Source: Comamonadaceae bacterium
Lineage (GTDB): Bacteria; Pseudomonadota; Gammaproteobacteria; Burkholderiales; Burkholderiaceae_C
NCBI GenBank assembly: GCA_947447355.1
Contig: CANFJF010000005.1
Coordinates: 1 to 64,000 of the forward strand
Reading direction: 5' to 3'
Length of the DNA: 64,000 nucleotides
Shown here: in pieces, positions 1 through 9,260 of the stretch
How positions within the stretch are numbered: the stretch's first letter is position 1
Layout: each line of letters opens with the position of its first letter
Translations under genes and position numbers: made by a program
The notes under the pieces: generated by a model
The model's input: only the letters and a program-made list of their open reading frames with translations
What the model was told of the DNA's origin: nothing
Database searches by the model: none

Positions 1-861
1 GCTGAGGCCCACATTCCCGGAGCGGTCTATGCGCACCTCGACAACGCGCTGAGCGCGCGTCACAACACGTCACATAATCCGCCGCTGCATGAAAAGGATT
101 CCTCATCACTGCTATCGCAGCGCGGCAGTCCATCACTGAGCGCCGCAGAGATGGATGGCCGCGCTACGCTCGCCATGACGGACGATGAGCGTGAACCCGC
201 GTCAGGCGGGCGCCATCCGCTGCCGAACCGGGAACGCTTCGCCACCTGGCTGTCGAGCATCGGTTTTGCCAATGACATGCAAGCGGTGGTCTATGACCGC
301 AACGGTGCGAACTACTGTGGTCGGCTCTGGTGGATGCTGAAGTGGGCCGGACACGACGCCGTGGCCGTGCTCGACGGTGGCCTGCAAGCGTGGCAAGCCG
401 CTGGCGGCCCCGTGGCGTCAGGCGTTGAGCCAGCGCACTTTCAATCGACTTTTTTGCTGAGCGAGCCGAAGGCCCGCTTGGTTGATACGGCCACGGTTGT
501 ACAGCATCTCGGCAAACCCGAACAAACGCTGATCGACGCGCGGGCGACGCCGCGTTTTAGGGGCGAGATCGAACCACTCGACCCGGTGGCCGGCCACATT
601 CCGGGTGCCCTGAACCGGCCTTACGCCCAGAACCTCGGACCTGATGGCAAGTTCAAGTCAGCCGAACAATTGCGAGCTGAATTCACCGCGCTCCTCGGTC
701 AGCGTGACCCTGCCACGGTGGTCCACCATTGCGGCAGCGGCGTTAGCGCCCTGCCCAACATGCTGGCGATGGAGATCGCCGGACTCGGCAGCAGCGCGCT
801 GTATGCAGGCAGTTGGAGCGAGTGGTGCAGCGACCCGGCCCGGCCCGTCGCGCAAGGCTGA
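1..861 (+). CDS. sseA: 3-mercaptopyruvate/thiosulfate sulfurtransferase (two rhodanese domains), 5' end outside window
   Basis: The frame is open from the first base, so the N-terminus lies upstream of the window. Two rhodanese domains are visible: the end of the inactive first domain (AHIPGAVY near the window start, later YDRNG and GLQAW) and a second domain with DARATPRFRGE, GHIPGALN and the catalytic loop HHCGSGVSA (Cys near base 732). A CGSGV(S/T)A loop is typical of 3-mercaptopyruvate rather than thiosulfate sulfurtransferases, so sulfur transfer from 3-mercaptopyruvate in the cytoplasm is likely. Between the conserved HIPGAVYAHLDNALS and GRHPLP segments lies an extra, low-complexity stretch of about 35 residues that coincides with a palindromic DNA repeat (104-180) and keeps the frame. 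Confident on family, less on substrate. Confidence 0.88.
   Translation, partial: AEAHIPGAVYAHLDNALSARHNTSHNPPLHEKDSSSLLSQRGSPSLSAAEMDGRATLAMTDDEREPASGGRHPLPNRERFATWLSSIGFANDMQAVVYDRNGANYCGRLWWMLKWAGHDAVAVLDGGLQAWQAAGGPVASGVEPAHFQSTFLLSEPKARLVDTATVVQHLGKPEQTLIDARATPRFRGEIEPLDPVAGHIPGALNRPYAQNLGPDGKFKSAEQLRAEFTALLGQRDPATVVHHCGSGVSALPNMLAMEIAGLGSSALYAGSWSEWCSDPARPVAQG
104..180. repeat. Palindromic repeat element inserted in frame in the sulfurtransferase gene
   Basis: Left arm 104-133 and right arm 151-180 are imperfect inverted copies (about 21 of 30 positions pair), with the shared core gcagcgcggc / gccgcgctacgctc. The same core and outer gtcat..atgacg ends recur in the intergenic element at 13004-13087, which identifies this as a dispersed element rather than native coding sequence. 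Here it is read through as extra residues of the sulfurtransferase. Confidence 0.75.
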
Positions 862-865
862 GCCG

Positions 866-1171
866 GTGCCGGCCCAGCCGCCTTACCAGTTGTATGTGCT
901 CGAATGCACAGACGGCACGCTTTACACCGGCGTCGCGCTCGACGTAGTGGAGCGCTTCATCAAACATCTGCTGGGCTTGGGTGCTGCCTACACGCGGTCG
1001 CATCCACCGCTGCGAGTTCTGGCCTGCCGAAGTTACCCCAGCAAGGGCGATGCGTTGCGCGCTGAGTACGCGCTGAAGCAACTGCCAAGGACTCGTAAAT
1101 TGGCATTTTTCAATCCAGAAGAGCGGCTTTTAGGTGCGACTCTGTCCGTCTTTGGCCGAGGCAGCAGTTAA
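866..1171 (+). CDS. GIY-YIG domain protein (UPF0213/YhbQ type)
   Basis: A 101-residue protein starting at GTG 866, four bases after the sulfurtransferase stop, so the two are probably cotranscribed. The N-terminus reads YQLYVLECTDGTLYTGV, the GIY-YIG signature in its YVL..YTG form, followed by the Arg of VVERFIKH and the YTRSHPP segment that are shared by the small single-domain UPF0213 proteins. These resemble nuclease domains; a DNA-repair role has been proposed for some members, but activity is not established here. The longer open frame upstream of 866 overlaps the sulfurtransferase and is not likely translated. Its TAA shares bases with the stop of the facing ZIP gene. Confidence 0.8.
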   Translation: MPAQPPYQLYVLECTDGTLYTGVALDVVERFIKHLLGLGAAYTRSHPPLRVLACRSYPSKGDALRAEYALKQLPRTRKLAFFNPEERLLGATLSVFGRGSS

Positions 1172-1947
1172 TGGCTGCTGTGCGTCAGGCTGCTGGCCAG
1201 CGTGACCATGCCCATGCCGACCGCCAACCAAATAATCTGTGCCGCGGTCTCGCGGGCTGACAGCTTTTTTTGCAGCTGCGGGATCAAGTCGGCCAAGGCA
1301 ACATACAAAAAACTGCTGGAGGCGACGGCCAAAAAGTACGGCAAATAAGCCTCCAGCTGAGCCACCAAAAAGTAGCCCACGATGCCGCCCATGGCGGTCA
1401 AGGCTCCCGCCAGCGAGACTTTTAACAAGGCGATGCGACGGTTGTCGCTGGCTTGCCGGAGCACGGCCAAATCGCCCATGTGGTGCGGCACCTCATGCAT
1501 CAGCACGGCCAGCGCTGCGACCACGCCCAGCCGCATGTCGGCCACAAAAGCCGAGGCGATCAGCACACCGTCGCCAAAGCAGTGCACGCTGTCACCGGTC
1601 AGGATGGCCCAACTGCCACCGCTGCGGTGCTCATGGGCGGCATGGTCGTGATGGTGCGCATGATGGTGCTCGTGGCCGTGGTGCCAGAGTTCCGCCTTGT
1701 CGAGTAAAAAGAAAAAAATCAAGCCGGCCAGCAGGGTCGGGAAGAGTTGATCGGGGCCGACCTGGCTTTCAAACGCCTCCGGCAACAGGTGCATGAAGGC
1801 GGTGGCCAGTAAGGCCCCGGCAGCCAGACTGAGCATGTGCTGGGTGTAGCGCGCCAACATACCGAAACCTAACAAGGCTGCCAGCCAGACACTGCCCACT
1901 CCGGCCATCAGCGTTGCCGCGAGGATTGCCAACAAAGTCATAAACAC
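1168..1947 (-). CDS. ZIP family divalent metal transporter
   Basis: A 259-residue integral membrane protein with about eight hydrophobic segments. The signature MHEVPHHMGD (HExPHxxGD, metal-binding helix) is present, and the loop after the third helix carries a His-rich cluster (HHGHEHHHAHHHDH) typical of ZIP permeases. ZIP proteins move zinc, iron or other divalent metals into the cytoplasm; the substrate cannot be read from sequence. It converges with the GIY-YIG gene, and the two stop codons overlap by two bases. Confidence 0.88.
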   Translation of the reverse strand: MFMTLLAILAATLMAGVGSVWLAALLGFGMLARYTQHMLSLAAGALLATAFMHLLPEAFESQVGPDQLFPTLLAGLIFFFLLDKAELWHHGHEHHHAHHHDHAAHEHRSGGSWAILTGDSVHCFGDGVLIASAFVADMRLGVVAALAVLMHEVPHHMGDLAVLRQASDNRRIALLKVSLAGALTAMGGIVGYFLVAQLEAYLPYFLAVASSSFLYVALADLIPQLQKKLSARETAAQIIWLAVGMGMVTLASSLTHSSH

Positions 1948-2035
1948 CAGTCCCTAAGTGCCAACAAACAAGCCCGGCAACCAATAGCGGTCACCGGGCG
2001 GTGGCAGTCTATTATCCCGCCTCTACAAGCGCTCT

Positions 2036-2947
2036 TTAGGCAACGCCTTGGGACTTGAACCAGGCCAGTGTGCGTTTGAAGCCGTCTTGCGCCGGCTCAG
2101 CGCGGTAGCTTGGGCGGTAGTCCGCATGAAAAGCGTGGGGCGCGTCCGGGTAGACCACGAACTCTGATCCCTTAGCCGCCGCATTGCCGGCACTCCCCGC
2201 AGCGGTCAGTGCGGCCTTCATCTGATTGACGGTGTCAAGTGGAATACCACTGTCTTGCCCGCCATACAAACCGAGCACCGGCGCTTTTTGCGTGGCCGCC
2301 AACTCCAGCGGATGCTTGGGGTTGAGCGCCGATGGCGTGCCAACCATGCGGCCATACCAAGCGACACCCGCCTTGACCTTGTTGCTTTGCTGCGCATACA
2401 GCCAAGTGATACGTCCACCCCAGCAAAAACCAGTGATGGCAACTTTGTCGACGTTGCCGCCGTGCTGAGCGGCCCAGTTCACGGCACCATCCAGATCGGC
2501 CATGACTTGTGCGTCCGGTACCTTAGAAACCACTTCAGCCTGCAGTTTGGCCATCTCGCTGTAAGCACCCGGGTCGCCCTGACGCGCAAACAATTCAGGG
2601 GCGATTGCCAGATAGCCCGCACGGGCAAAGCGGCGTGCGGTGTCGGCGATGTATTCATGCACGCCAAAAATTTCATGAATGACCAGCACCACCGGCAGGT
2701 TGGTTTTGCCGGCGGGGGCCGCATAGAAAGCCGGCACCTTGAAGCCGTTGACTTCGTACATCATCTCGCCCGTGGTCAAACCCTCAGAGGAGGTTTTTAT
2801 CGCCGTCTGCGCCATCAGCGGCATCGCGGCAGCCGCATAACCCACGCCCAGGGCAGCTTTCAGTGCCGTGCGTCGGCTGGCACCGGCCTCGGTCGACTGC
2901 CCGGGCAGCAGCGCATCAAAATCTTTTCTCTGGTCTTGGTTCAACAT
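2036..2947 (-). CDS. Dienelactone hydrolase family protein with a Tat-like signal
   Basis: A 303-residue alpha/beta hydrolase. The start at 2947 is chosen because AGGAA lies seven bases upstream; a longer frame exists to 3040 but has no such site. The N-terminus has a twin-arginine-like stretch (SRRTALKAALGVGYAAAA) and an AQT cleavage-like site, so export is likely. The body is a dienelactone hydrolase: VLVIHEIFGVHEY (oxyanion region with Glu), the nucleophile motif GFCWGGR with Cys, and a late Asp/His pair (GGQDSGIP, DAPHAFHADY). The family opens dienelactones in aromatic degradation, but exported paralogues of unknown substrate are common. Confidence 0.85.
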   Translation of the reverse strand: MLNQDQRKDFDALLPGQSTEAGASRRTALKAALGVGYAAAAMPLMAQTAIKTSSEGLTTGEMMYEVNGFKVPAFYAAPAGKTNLPVVLVIHEIFGVHEYIADTARRFARAGYLAIAPELFARQGDPGAYSEMAKLQAEVVSKVPDAQVMADLDGAVNWAAQHGGNVDKVAITGFCWGGRITWLYAQQSNKVKAGVAWYGRMVGTPSALNPKHPLELAATQKAPVLGLYGGQDSGIPLDTVNQMKAALTAAGSAGNAAAKGSEFVVYPDAPHAFHADYRPSYRAEPAQDGFKRTLAWFKSQGVA

Positions 2948-3070
2948 GAAGGGTTCCTTGAAGTCGTCAAAAAAGATGGCGAAATGGCCAAAATCCGTCT
3001 GACAGTTTAGCCAGTCAAACGCTGGATGACCAGTCACCAACCGTTACGGGCGAGTGCCCTCGAAGGTCAT

Positions 3071-5902
3071 TCAATGCGCCTGCTCCCAATTCGGCCCAAA
3101 ACCAATTTCAGCCAGCAGCGGTGACTTGAGTTGCGCCACACCGGCCATGAGGCGGGGGATTTCGGTGCGCACCCACGCCTGCTCGGCGAGCGGCACTTCA
3201 AAGACCAGTTCGTCATGCACTTGCATGATCATCTTGGTGCCGCGGCCTTCGGCGTCCAGCACCTGCTGCACCTTCACCATGCTGAGCTTGATGAGGTCGG
3301 CCGCTGTGCCTTGCATGGGCGCGTTGATGGCGGCGCGCTCGGCACCGCTGCGGCGCGGCCCGTTGGGTGAATTGATCTCCGGCAAATACAAGCGCCGGCC
3401 AAACACGGTCTCGACATAGCCCTTGCTTTTGGCCGAGAGTTTGGTTTCGTCCATGTAGGTTTTCACGCCCGGGTAACGCTGAAAATACTTGTCGATGTAG
3501 GCCGCTGCGGCCTTGGTTTCAATGCCTAAATTGCGCGCCAAGCCATAGCTGCTCATGCCGTAAATCAGGCCGAAATTAATCACCTTGGCATAACGCCGCT
3601 GCTCGCTGCTGACCTGATCCACGGTCACGCCAAATACTTCGGCGGCTGTCGCGCGGTGCACGTCCAAACCATCATTGAAGGCGCGCAACAAGGCCTCGTC
3701 TTCGCTGATGTGGGCCATGATGCGCAACTCAATTTGCGAGTAGTCGGCGCTGGCAATCACGCAGCCGGGTGCAGCCACAAAAGCTTCGCGCACGCGCCGG
3801 CCTTCAGCGGTTTTGACCGGGATGTTTTGCAAGTTGGGATCGGTGCTCGACAAGCGGCCGGTGACCGCCACGGCCTGCGCGTAGTGCGTGTGCACCCTGC
3901 CCGTGCGCGGGTGCGCCAACTGCGCCAGTTTGTCGGTGTAGGTGCCCTTGAGTTTGGACAGGCCGCGGTGCTCCAGAATCTTCGCCGGCAGCGGGTAGTC
4001 TTCAGCGAGTTTTTCCAGCACTTCTTCGTCGGTGCTGGGGGCACCGGTGGCGGTTTTCTTGACCACGGGCAGGCCGAGTTTGGTGAAGAAAATCTCACCA
4101 ATTTGTTTTGGTGAGCTGAGGTTAAAAGGCTGCCCGGCTAGCGCATGCGCCTCGGTTTCGAGCTGCACAATACGTGCACCCAATTCGGCGCTTTGTTTGG
4201 CCAACATCGGGCCGTCAATCAGCACACCGTTGCGCTCAATCCGGTACAGGCCTTCGCTACTCTGAATCTCAAGCTCATAGATGAAGCGCAGTTTGTCGTT
4301 GGCTTGCAGTTGCGGCCAGAGCACGCGGTGCACATCCATGGTTTGGTCCGAGTCTTCGCAAGAGTATTCAGACGCCTTGGCAATCTCGACTTGGTTGAAC
4401 TTGATCTGGCTGGCACCTTTGCCGCAGAGGTCTTCGTAATTGATGCCGCTGCGGCCGACATGGCGTTCAGCCAGACTGGCCAGACCGTGCGGCTTGTGAA
4501 CTTCAAGCACATAGCTTTGCAGCATGGTGTCGTGCTGGTAGCCCTGCACTTCAATGTCGTGGTTGGCAAACACATGGCGGTCGTATTTGATGTTTTGACC
4601 GAGCTTGGCATGGGCCGAATTTTCAAGCCAGGGCTTCAGCCGCGCCAGCACCTCGCCCATCGGCAGCTGTTCGGCTACAGCCGGGTCGCCCGCATAATCG
4701 TGCGCCAACGGAATGTAAGCAGCGGAGCCGGGTGCGACGCTGAAACTCAGGCCGACGATTTGCGCCCGCATCTCGTCGAGCGAATTGGTTTCGGTGTCGA
4801 CCGCCACCAACTCGGCACTTTCAATCGTCGCCAGCAAAGCGTCAAACGCCGGCCAGCTCATGATCGTGTCGTAGTGCAGGTTCGTGACACGCTCAACCAG
4901 TGGCTTGTCTAAAAAAGCAGGCTCGTCAAACAGGCTGGGCCCGCCACTTGACGGCTTGGCTTTGGCAGCGGCATGCCGACCCTCCGGCCCGCCGACCATC
5001 TCTGGCGGCGTGTTTTGGATGTCAATGCTTTTGACCAAGCCTCTGAAGCCAAAGCGCTTGTAAAAATCTTGCAGCGGTTCCGTCTGCTGCGCCCCCATGG
5101 GCATGGCGTCGAGCGCGGGCAAGCCGTCGATGTAGGCGGCCAGGTCGCAGTCGGTTTTGATGGTCAGCAACTCGCGGCCCCGCGGCAACCAGTCCAGCGA
5201 CTGGCGAAGGTTCTCGCCGACCACGCCTTTGATGTCGGCAGCGTGCGCCACCAGCGCGTCGAGTGAGCCGTATTCGAGCAACCACTTCACGGCTGTTTTG
5301 GGGCCGACCTTGGGGACGCCCGGCACGTTGTCGACGGTGTCGCCGACCAAGGTTTGGTAGTCGATCATGAGCCGCGGCGGTACGCCAAACTCAGACTCAA
5401 CGCCCGCCAAATCGCGGCGCCGGTCGTTCATGGTGTCAATCACCGTCACGTGTTCGTCGACCAGCTGACTCAGGTCTTTGTCGCCGCTGGAGATGATGAC
5501 CTCAATGCCCTGCTTCGAGGCCATACAGGACAACGTACCGATCACATCATCGGCTTCGACGCCAGGCACGTTCAGCACCTTCCAGCCCATCAGCGCGACC
5601 AATTCATGAATCGCTTCGACCTGGCTGCGCAGGTCATCGGGCATGGGGGAACGCTGGGCCTTGTATGCGGGGTACAGCGCATCGCGAAAAGTCGGGCCCT
5701 TGGCGTCGAAGACGCAGGCTGCGTAATCAGCCCGCACGTCTTTGCGCAGCTTTTGCATCATGTTGATCATGCCGCGTATGGCGCCCGTTGCCGGGCTGGT
5801 CGGGTCGCCGGCCACCACGCGCAGATCAGGCATGGCGTGAAAGGCGCGGTACAGGTAGCTGGAGCCATCGACCAGCAGCAAGGTTTTTTTATCAGTACTC
5901 AT
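3071..5902 (-). CDS. polA: DNA polymerase I
   Basis: A 943-residue protein with the full three-part layout: an N-terminal 5'-nuclease domain (LLLVDGSSYLYRAFHAMP, then SSGDKDLSQLV), a 3'-5' exonuclease domain with its metal-binding residues kept (VAVDTETNSLD), and a family A polymerase domain with motif A DYSQIELRI, motif B around RRYAKVINFGLIYGMS and motif C QVHDELVFE. It fills gaps and removes RNA primers in replication and repair. The start is put at ATG 5902; an upstream TTG at 5911 is possible. The divergent small gene and thrB that follow match a gene order also found in pseudomonads. Confidence 0.97.
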   Translation of the reverse strand: MSTDKKTLLLVDGSSYLYRAFHAMPDLRVVAGDPTSPATGAIRGMINMMQKLRKDVRADYAACVFDAKGPTFRDALYPAYKAQRSPMPDDLRSQVEAIHELVALMGWKVLNVPGVEADDVIGTLSCMASKQGIEVIISSGDKDLSQLVDEHVTVIDTMNDRRRDLAGVESEFGVPPRLMIDYQTLVGDTVDNVPGVPKVGPKTAVKWLLEYGSLDALVAHAADIKGVVGENLRQSLDWLPRGRELLTIKTDCDLAAYIDGLPALDAMPMGAQQTEPLQDFYKRFGFRGLVKSIDIQNTPPEMVGGPEGRHAAAKAKPSSGGPSLFDEPAFLDKPLVERVTNLHYDTIMSWPAFDALLATIESAELVAVDTETNSLDEMRAQIVGLSFSVAPGSAAYIPLAHDYAGDPAVAEQLPMGEVLARLKPWLENSAHAKLGQNIKYDRHVFANHDIEVQGYQHDTMLQSYVLEVHKPHGLASLAERHVGRSGINYEDLCGKGASQIKFNQVEIAKASEYSCEDSDQTMDVHRVLWPQLQANDKLRFIYELEIQSSEGLYRIERNGVLIDGPMLAKQSAELGARIVQLETEAHALAGQPFNLSSPKQIGEIFFTKLGLPVVKKTATGAPSTDEEVLEKLAEDYPLPAKILEHRGLSKLKGTYTDKLAQLAHPRTGRVHTHYAQAVAVTGRLSSTDPNLQNIPVKTAEGRRVREAFVAAPGCVIASADYSQIELRIMAHISEDEALLRAFNDGLDVHRATAAEVFGVTVDQVSSEQRRYAKVINFGLIYGMSSYGLARNLGIETKAAAAYIDKYFQRYPGVKTYMDETKLSAKSKGYVETVFGRRLYLPEINSPNGPRRSGAERAAINAPMQGTAADLIKLSMVKVQQVLDAEGRGTKMIMQVHDELVFEVPLAEQAWVRTEIPRLMAGVAQLKSPLLAEIGFGPNWEQAH

Positions 5903-5953
5903 GCGGGCCAATTGTCCGGTAAATTTGAGATGCCCTGCCGCCTACAATGCTGC

Positions 5954-6322
5954 ATGAAACACCGTACCTGCTCTTTCTTGCTGGCCACCTTGGTGGTTTT
6001 TTGCGGCGCTCCGGCGACTGCTCAGACAACCTCGAATGCGTCTGCAACCGCCCCAGCCAGCAGCGCAGCTGCGGCGCAGGCCAAAGCAGATGCTGCCAAG
6101 CCAGCAGGGCGTCCAGACCCCACGATTCAACGCATTCACAACCAAGATGCGGGTTCCCGCATTGATGAGCTGCGCGTCGGTGGCGAAACTCAGAGCATCA
6201 CGGTGCAGCCAGCAGCCAATGTCCCGCCCTACGAAATCAAGCCCATCGATGCGTCCCGCAGCGGCGGCACCTCCGAATCGGGCACGGCCGGTTCGCGCTT
6301 CTGGAATGTTTTTAAGTTTTAA
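5954..6322 (+). CDS. Small exported protein, DUF2782-like
   Basis: A 122-residue protein with an N-terminal signal peptide (KHRTCSFLLATLVVFCG then ATAQ), an Ala-rich linker and a C-terminal part with IQRIHNQDAGSRIDELRVGG..QSITV..PPYEIKPID and a final FWNVFKF. The position between polA and thrB is that of DUF2782 genes in pseudomonads, and the core is compatible with that family, but the match is weak by eye. Function unknown; periplasmic or lipid-facing location is inferred from the signal. Confidence 0.6.
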   Translation: MKHRTCSFLLATLVVFCGAPATAQTTSNASATAPASSAAAAQAKADAAKPAGRPDPTIQRIHNQDAGSRIDELRVGGETQSITVQPAANVPPYEIKPIDASRSGGTSESGTAGSRFWNVFKF

Positions 6323-6386
6323 GCGCCCACGCCGACCCCGCCACTCGCTTTTGTTTTCGCTTCTTTATTGATTTTCAGGTTCCAGC

Positions 6387-7436
6387 ATGGCTGTTTTCAC
6401 CGAGGTCTCGCATGACGAGGCTGCTTCATTTTTACAAGCCTTGGGCCTCGGCGAGTTGCAGTCCATCAAGGGCTGCGCCGGCGGCATTGAAAACACCAAT
6501 TACTTTATTGACACCGACCAGGGTCAATTCGTCCTGACGCTGTTTGAACGACTGACGTTTGAGCAGTTGCCTTTTTACCTGCAGCTGATGAAGCATCTGG
6601 CTGAGCGTGGCATTCCGGTGCCCGATCCACAGGCCGCACCCGATGCCCCCATTGTTCTGGTCAAGCCCCGCAAAGGAGCCACTTCCAAACCAGCAGCACT
6701 CAGCGACGTGCGACCAGGCGCCATCTTGCACAGCCTGAAAGGCAAACCTGCTGCAGTGGTGAACAAGCTGCGCGGCAGCAGCGAATTGAAGCCACAAGCA
6801 ACGCACTGCACTGCAGTCGGCGACATGCTGGCGCGCATGCATCTGGCCGGACGCGACTTCGACATGCAGCAACCCAATCTGCGGGGTCTGCCGTGGTGGA
6901 ACGAAACCGTGCCGGTGGTGCTGCCGCATCTCACACCAGAGCAGCGCACGCTGATCTTGGGCGAGCTGGCGTTTCAAAATCATGTGGCGGCTTCATCGGC
7001 TTATCAGTCGTTGCCGCGGGGCCCGATTCACGCAGACCTGTTTCGCGACAATGTCATGTTTGACGTCGACAGCACCGGCGGTCACAGCAACCAGCTCACG
7101 GGCTTTTTCGACTTTTACTTTGCCGGCTGCGACACCTTTTTGTTTGACATCGCCGTTTGCCTGAACGACTGGTGCATTGGCTTGGCCACGGGTGAAAACG
7201 ATCCGGAGCGCGCCGACGCTTTTCTCAACGCTTACCAGGCGGTGCGGCCACTGACGGCGCAAGAACGACAGCTGCTGCCGGCCATGCTCCGTGCCGGAGC
7301 GCTGCGCTTTTGGACCTCACGTTTGTGGGACTTTCACCTGCCGCGTGACGCCACCGTGCTCAAAGCGCATGATCCGGAACACTTCGAACGCGTGCTGCGC
7401 CAGTGCCTGTTGCAACCCTACAGCTTGCCGACTTGA
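6387..7436 (+). CDS. thrB: Homoserine kinase
   Basis: A 349-residue protein of the aminoglycoside-phosphotransferase fold, the type of homoserine kinase used by betaproteobacteria and pseudomonads. It begins VSHDEAASFLQALGLGEL, has GGIENTNYFI for the nucleotide loop and the kinase catalytic motif GPIHADLFRDNVMFD (HxDxxxxN). It phosphorylates homoserine in threonine synthesis. Length is somewhat above the usual 315-330 residues. A membrane-protein gene and cysM follow on the same strand. Confidence 0.92.
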   Translation: MAVFTEVSHDEAASFLQALGLGELQSIKGCAGGIENTNYFIDTDQGQFVLTLFERLTFEQLPFYLQLMKHLAERGIPVPDPQAAPDAPIVLVKPRKGATSKPAALSDVRPGAILHSLKGKPAAVVNKLRGSSELKPQATHCTAVGDMLARMHLAGRDFDMQQPNLRGLPWWNETVPVVLPHLTPEQRTLILGELAFQNHVAASSAYQSLPRGPIHADLFRDNVMFDVDSTGGHSNQLTGFFDFYFAGCDTFLFDIAVCLNDWCIGLATGENDPERADAFLNAYQAVRPLTAQERQLLPAMLRAGALRFWTSRLWDFHLPRDATVLKAHDPEHFERVLRQCLLQPYSLPT

Positions 7437-7472
7437 AGCCGGCCTTGACTATTCTTACCCGACACTGATCAC

Positions 7473-8282
7473 ATGAAACTCAACATTGTTCCTGCCCGCA
7501 CCGGGGCCGCCTGGGTCAAGCTAGGGATTCGGACCTTCTTCAAGCAACCGCTGGCGATGTCGGGCCTGTTCTTCATGTTCATGGCACTGCTTTCCGTTGC
7601 CTCACTGCTGCCTTTTGTCGGTAGCGCGTTGGCACTGGCGCTGCTGCCGGCGGCCACGCTGGGCCTGATGGCGGCGACCAAAGAAGCCACCCGCGGCAAG
7701 TTTCCCATGCCGTCGATTTTGATCAGCGCTTTTCGGGCCGGCCAACAACGCAAGCAAGCCATGATGGTGCTGGGTGCACTCTACGCCGTCGGTTTTTTAG
7801 GGCTGATGGGTGTCACTGCTTTGATTGACGGCGGGCAGTTTGCCAAGCTTTATCTGGTCGGCGGCAAGATCACCGAGGAAATGGTTCTAGCGGGGGACTT
7901 TCAAACCGCCATGTGGGCCGCGCTGCTGCTGTACTTGCCGCTGTCACTGCTGTTTTGGCACGCCCCGGCGCTGGTCCACTGGCACGGGGTGACACCTTTG
8001 AAAAGCCTGTTCTTCAGTGCCATGGCCTGCTACAAAAACTTCGGTGCGCTGACGGTGTTCGGCCTGCTCTGGATCGGTCTCTTCATGGCGATGGGATTAG
8101 TGGTCACGCTGATCGCCGCCCTGCTCGACAACCCTGGCTTTGCCGGCATCGCCATGTTTCCGGCGGCGATGCTGATGGTGTCGATGTTCTTCACCTCGCT
8201 TTATTTCACCTTTGAAGGCAGCTTTGTGGCGGATCCAGACCCTGCCGAAGGGCCTGTTCACACCATCGATATCAACACTTGA
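7473..8282 (+). CDS. BPSS1780 family membrane protein
   Basis: A 269-residue protein with about six hydrophobic helices and the family-like start LNIVPARTGAAWVKLGIRTFFKQP. The family is common in Burkholderiales and lies beside thrB and cysM there; no function is established. It begins 36 bases after thrB and ends 36 bases before cysM, so it is probably in one transcript with them. Confidence 0.8.
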   Translation: MKLNIVPARTGAAWVKLGIRTFFKQPLAMSGLFFMFMALLSVASLLPFVGSALALALLPAATLGLMAATKEATRGKFPMPSILISAFRAGQQRKQAMMVLGALYAVGFLGLMGVTALIDGGQFAKLYLVGGKITEEMVLAGDFQTAMWAALLLYLPLSLLFWHAPALVHWHGVTPLKSLFFSAMACYKNFGALTVFGLLWIGLFMAMGLVVTLIAALLDNPGFAGIAMFPAAMLMVSMFFTSLYFTFEGSFVADPDPAEGPVHTIDINT

Positions 8283-8318
8283 ACTGCCCCTTACTTTTCA
8301 ACCTCTCAGGAGACTCTC

Positions 8319-9239
8319 ATGCGCGCTGACAGCATTTTGCAGACCATTGGCAACACACCCCACATTCGCATCAACCGCTTGTTCGGCCCTAAGGCGCAAG
8401 TCTGGATCAAGTCCGAGCGCAGCAACCCGGGTGGCTCTATCAAGGACCGTATCGCGCTGGCCATGGTCGAGGCGGCGGAGAAAAGCGGCCAACTGAAACC
8501 CGGCGCCACCATCATCGAGCCGACCTCCGGCAACACCGGTGTCGGCCTGGCCATGGTGGCCGCCGTCAAGGGCTATAAATTGATTCTGGTCATGCCTGAC
8601 AGCATGTCGGTTGAGCGCCGCCGTTTGATGCTGGCCTACGGTGCCAGCTTTGACCTCACGCCGCGTGAAAAAGGCATGAAAGGCGCCATCGCCCGCGCCC
8701 AAGAACTGGCCGCAGCCACACCCAATGCCTGGGTGCCGCAGCAGTTTGACAACCCGGCCAATATCGAGGTGCATGCGCGCACCACGGCGCTTGAAATTTT
8801 GGCCGACTTCCCGGACGGTTTAGACGCCATCATCACCGGTGTTGGAACGGGCGGCCACCTCAGCGGTGTGGCACAAGTACTGAAAGGCAAATGGCCACAG
8901 CTCAAGGTATTTGCGGTGGAACCGAGCCAAAGCCCTGTCATCAGCGGTGGTGCACCGGCGCCGCACCCGATTCAAGGCATTGGTGCCGGCTTTATCCCGA
9001 AAAACCTGCTGGTTGATTTGCTCGACGGCACGATTCAGGTCGACGCTGAACCGGCCCGTGAGATGGCGCGCCGCAGTGCCAGCGAAGAAGGCATGCTGGT
9101 CGGCATCTCCAGTGGTGCCACCTTGGCTGCCATCGCCCAAAAACTGCCGGAATTGCCAGCCGGTGCCAAAGTGCTGGGCTTTAACTACGACACCGGCGAG
9201 CGTTACTTTTCAGTCGAAGGCTTTCTGCCGACTGAGTGA
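8319..9239 (+). CDS. cysM: Cysteine synthase B
   Basis: A 306-residue PLP enzyme. The lysine that binds PLP is in [11 protein letters not shown], the substrate loop is [11 protein letters not shown] and the phosphate-binding loop is [11 protein letters not shown]. Length and the [10 protein letters not shown] region fit CysM rather than the longer CysK. It makes cysteine from O-acetylserine and sulfide or thiosulfate in the cytoplasm. AGGAG lies ten bases upstream of ATG 8319. Confidence 0.93.
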   Translation: MRADSILQTIGNTPHIRINRLFGPKAQVWIKSERSNPGGSIKDRIALAMVEAAEKSGQLKPGATIIEPTSGNTGVGLAMVAAVKGYKLILVMPDSMSVERRRLMLAYGASFDLTPREKGMKGAIARAQELAAATPNAWVPQQFDNPANIEVHARTTALEILADFPDGLDAIITGVGTGGHLSGVAQVLKGKWPQLKVFAVEPSQSPVISGGAPAPHPIQGIGAGFIPKNLLVDLLDGTIQVDAEPAREMARRSASEEGMLVGISSGATLAAIAQKLPELPAGAKVLGFNYDTGERYFSVEGFLPTE

Positions 9240-9260
9240 CATCGTGGCTTGGGTATCCGC

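Noticed and set aside
644..865. N-terminal extension of the GIY-YIG frame
   Set aside because: It lies inside the sulfurtransferase gene and is Arg/Pro/Ala-rich without family similarity.
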